A DNA stretch of 64,000 nucleotides from NCBI RefSeq assembly GCF_014203695.1, contig NZ_JACHJO010000001.1, positions 62,001 to 126,000 of the forward strand, given 5' to 3'. Shown here in pieces: positions 63,053 through 64,000 of the stretch; the first letter of the stretch is position 1; each line of letters begins with the position of its first letter. The notes below the pieces were generated by a model. The model was not told the origin of the DNA. It saw only the letters and a list, made by a program, of their open reading frames with translations, and did no database searches. The position numbers were made by a program, and so were the translations under genes. The DNA comes from Nocardiopsis algeriensis (GTDB taxonomy: Bacteria > Actinomycetota > Actinomycetes > Streptosporangiales > Streptosporangiaceae).

Positions 63053-63151
63053 TCAGCCGAGGAAGGCGCCGAGGACGACGGCGAGCATGATGAAGCCCAG
63101 CACCACGGGCAGCAGCCAGCGCTGCTTGCGGTTGTTGGTGAGCATGCTCAT
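63053..63151 (-). CDS. 32-residue single-span membrane peptide
   Basis: The peptide begins MSMLTNNRKQRW and then has one hydrophobic span (LLPVVLGFIMLAVVLGAFLG). Its ATG overlaps the ThpR stop (ATGA) and has GGAG at -9, so expression is plausible. Basic residues before the span predict an N-in topology. No family recognised. Confidence 0.55.
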   Translation of the reverse strand: MSMLTNNRKQRWLLPVVLGFIMLAVVLGAFLG

Positions 63152-63735
63152 GACGTGCTCCGCTCGGAATGTGGATCGGGATTCGGTTTCCAGCCTAATG
63201 CCCAGGTCCGGGCAGTTCGGTAGCGGTCGGTGGTTCCGGGGCGGCTCTCCAGCAGGTGCACCTCGCGCGCCCGCCACCCCCGGCCGTGCGGGGCTCCGGC
63301 TCCCCGGACGGTGCCGGTGAGGTCGCGGGCCGGGCTGCTGCGGGCGACCGTCAGGTGCGGGGTGTAGGGGCGCCGTTCGACCCGGACACCGCAGCTCCCG
63401 GCGGCTTCCCGCAGGTCGCGGACCAGATCTCCGAGGGCGCCGGTGTCACCGTCCACGCCCGCCCACAGGACGGAGGCCCGCTCCGGGACGGGGAAGGCGC
63501 CCCACCCCCGGACGGCGAGGGAGAGGGGCCCGTGCGCGGCCACGGCGTCCCCGAGGGCGTCGGCGAGGTCCGGGACGCGCTCCTCCCCGACCTCGCCGAG
63601 GAAGACGAGTGTGATGTGCCACTCGGCCTCCGGCGCCCACCGGAGCCCCGGCGCGGTGCGGCGCCCGCCGTCGACGGCGGTCCGCACGGCCTCCAGGGCC
63701 CGGGCGGGCGGTACGAGTGCCGTGAAGAGTCTCAT
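63148..63735 (-). CDS. thpR: RNA 2',3'-cyclic phosphodiesterase (2'-5' RNA ligase family)
   Basis: 195 residues. The two H-x-T motifs of the 2H phosphoesterase fold are HITL (about 40) and HLTV (about 126). The start MRLFTALVPP is typical. It hydrolyses 2',3'-cyclic phosphates on RNA or nucleotides. Its end overlaps the 32-residue peptide gene. Confidence 0.93.
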   Translation of the reverse strand: MRLFTALVPPARALEAVRTAVDGGRRTAPGLRWAPEAEWHITLVFLGEVGEERVPDLADALGDAVAAHGPLSLAVRGWGAFPVPERASVLWAGVDGDTGALGDLVRDLREAAGSCGVRVERRPYTPHLTVARSSPARDLTGTVRGAGAPHGRGWRAREVHLLESRPGTTDRYRTARTWALGWKPNPDPHSERSTS

Positions 63736-63749
63736 GCGCCCATCCTCGC

Positions 63750-64000
63750 TCAGGCGGCCTCCTCCGTCTCCTTCACCGCGGGGGAGGTGCCGCGCCTGCG
63801 GTCGAGGACGTTCCGCACATCGACCCCTCGGGCGCGCAGCAGGGGCCCGGCCAGGACCGCGACCACGAGCAGGGTGGCCAGGCCGCCGAGGACGAGGCTG
63901 GTCCGGGGGCCGAAGGCGTCGGCGAGGTAGCCCACGACCGGCGCGCCGAGGGGGGCCACGCCCATGAACACCAGCAGGTACATGCTCATCACCCGTCCGC
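63750..64000 (-). CDS. MFS transporter, C-terminal fragment (cut by window edge)
   Basis: The frame runs off the right edge. RVMSMYLLVFMGVAPLGAPVVGYLADAFGPRTSLVLGG shows the MFS loop and two spans, followed by a third span and a cytoplasmic tail. It matches the last three helices of an MFS exporter. Upstream part not visible. Confidence 0.85.
   Translation of the reverse strand, partial: GRVMSMYLLVFMGVAPLGAPVVGYLADAFGPRTSLVLGGLATLLVVAVLAGPLLRARGVDVRNVLDRRRGTSPAVKETEEAA

Overview
The window is high-GC actinobacterial chromosome: roughly 70% G+C, GTG and TTG starts, many stop/start overlaps, and several genes whose start codon lies 6-7 nt after a TANNNT box. IdeR/DtxR, GTP-dependent PEP carboxykinase and DUF5753/DUF397 proteins fit an actinomycete. 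A guanidine-III riboswitch that matches, from memory, the Thermobifida aptamer points to Nocardiopsaceae, probably Nocardiopsis. The genus is inference. No rRNA, tRNA, transposase, phage or cas gene was seen.

Layout. 1-4177: four overlapping genes of the uncharacterised STM4011-STM4014 set (ATP-grasp-like, sulfatase-like and two radical SAM proteins), cut by the left edge. 4186-6432: HAD phosphatase, FdhD, and a guanidinium exporter behind its riboswitch. 6746-12900: two small-membrane-protein/symporter pairs flanking a LytS/LytTR two-component system. 13028-24261: core genes (pckG, universal stress protein, HelD-like helicase, coaA, glmS), with GntR/DasR-like operators before pckG and glmS. 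24315-34486: accessory and regulatory stretch with a STAS protein, two HATPase proteins, an XRE/DUF5753 regulator, a hexanucleotide-like repeat tract, three copies of an 82-83 bp hairpin element, an AI-2E transporter, two leader-matched type I-E CRISPR arrays around a small XRE-led island, and an orphan DUF397 gene. 34632-49943: mostly metabolism and transport (KamA-like radical SAM, plsX, argS, ribokinase, exonuclease III, YcaQ-like glycosylase, thiolase, MFS pump, acyl-CoA dehydrogenase, polar amino acid ABC transporter). 50065-64000: SpoIIE-type phosphatase, IdeR/DtxR, pdxH, a 1173-residue membrane protein with an extracytoplasmic binding-protein domain, serC, GDPD, CGNR protein, secreted propeller-like protein, BKACE, a 32-residue membrane peptide, ThpR, and a cut MFS gene.

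Working together. The symporters and LytS/LytTR look like one uptake-and-sensing unit for a small carboxylate. The STAS protein, HATPase proteins and SpoIIE-type phosphatase are parts of partner-switching control of sigma factors, although no sigma gene is present. The CRISPR arrays must rely on Cas proteins encoded elsewhere. The least explained items are the STM40xx operon, the hairpin-element cluster, the TTAC-N4-GTAA sites shared by the DUF5753/HATPase intergenic region and the DUF397 gene, and the 1173-residue receptor-like protein.
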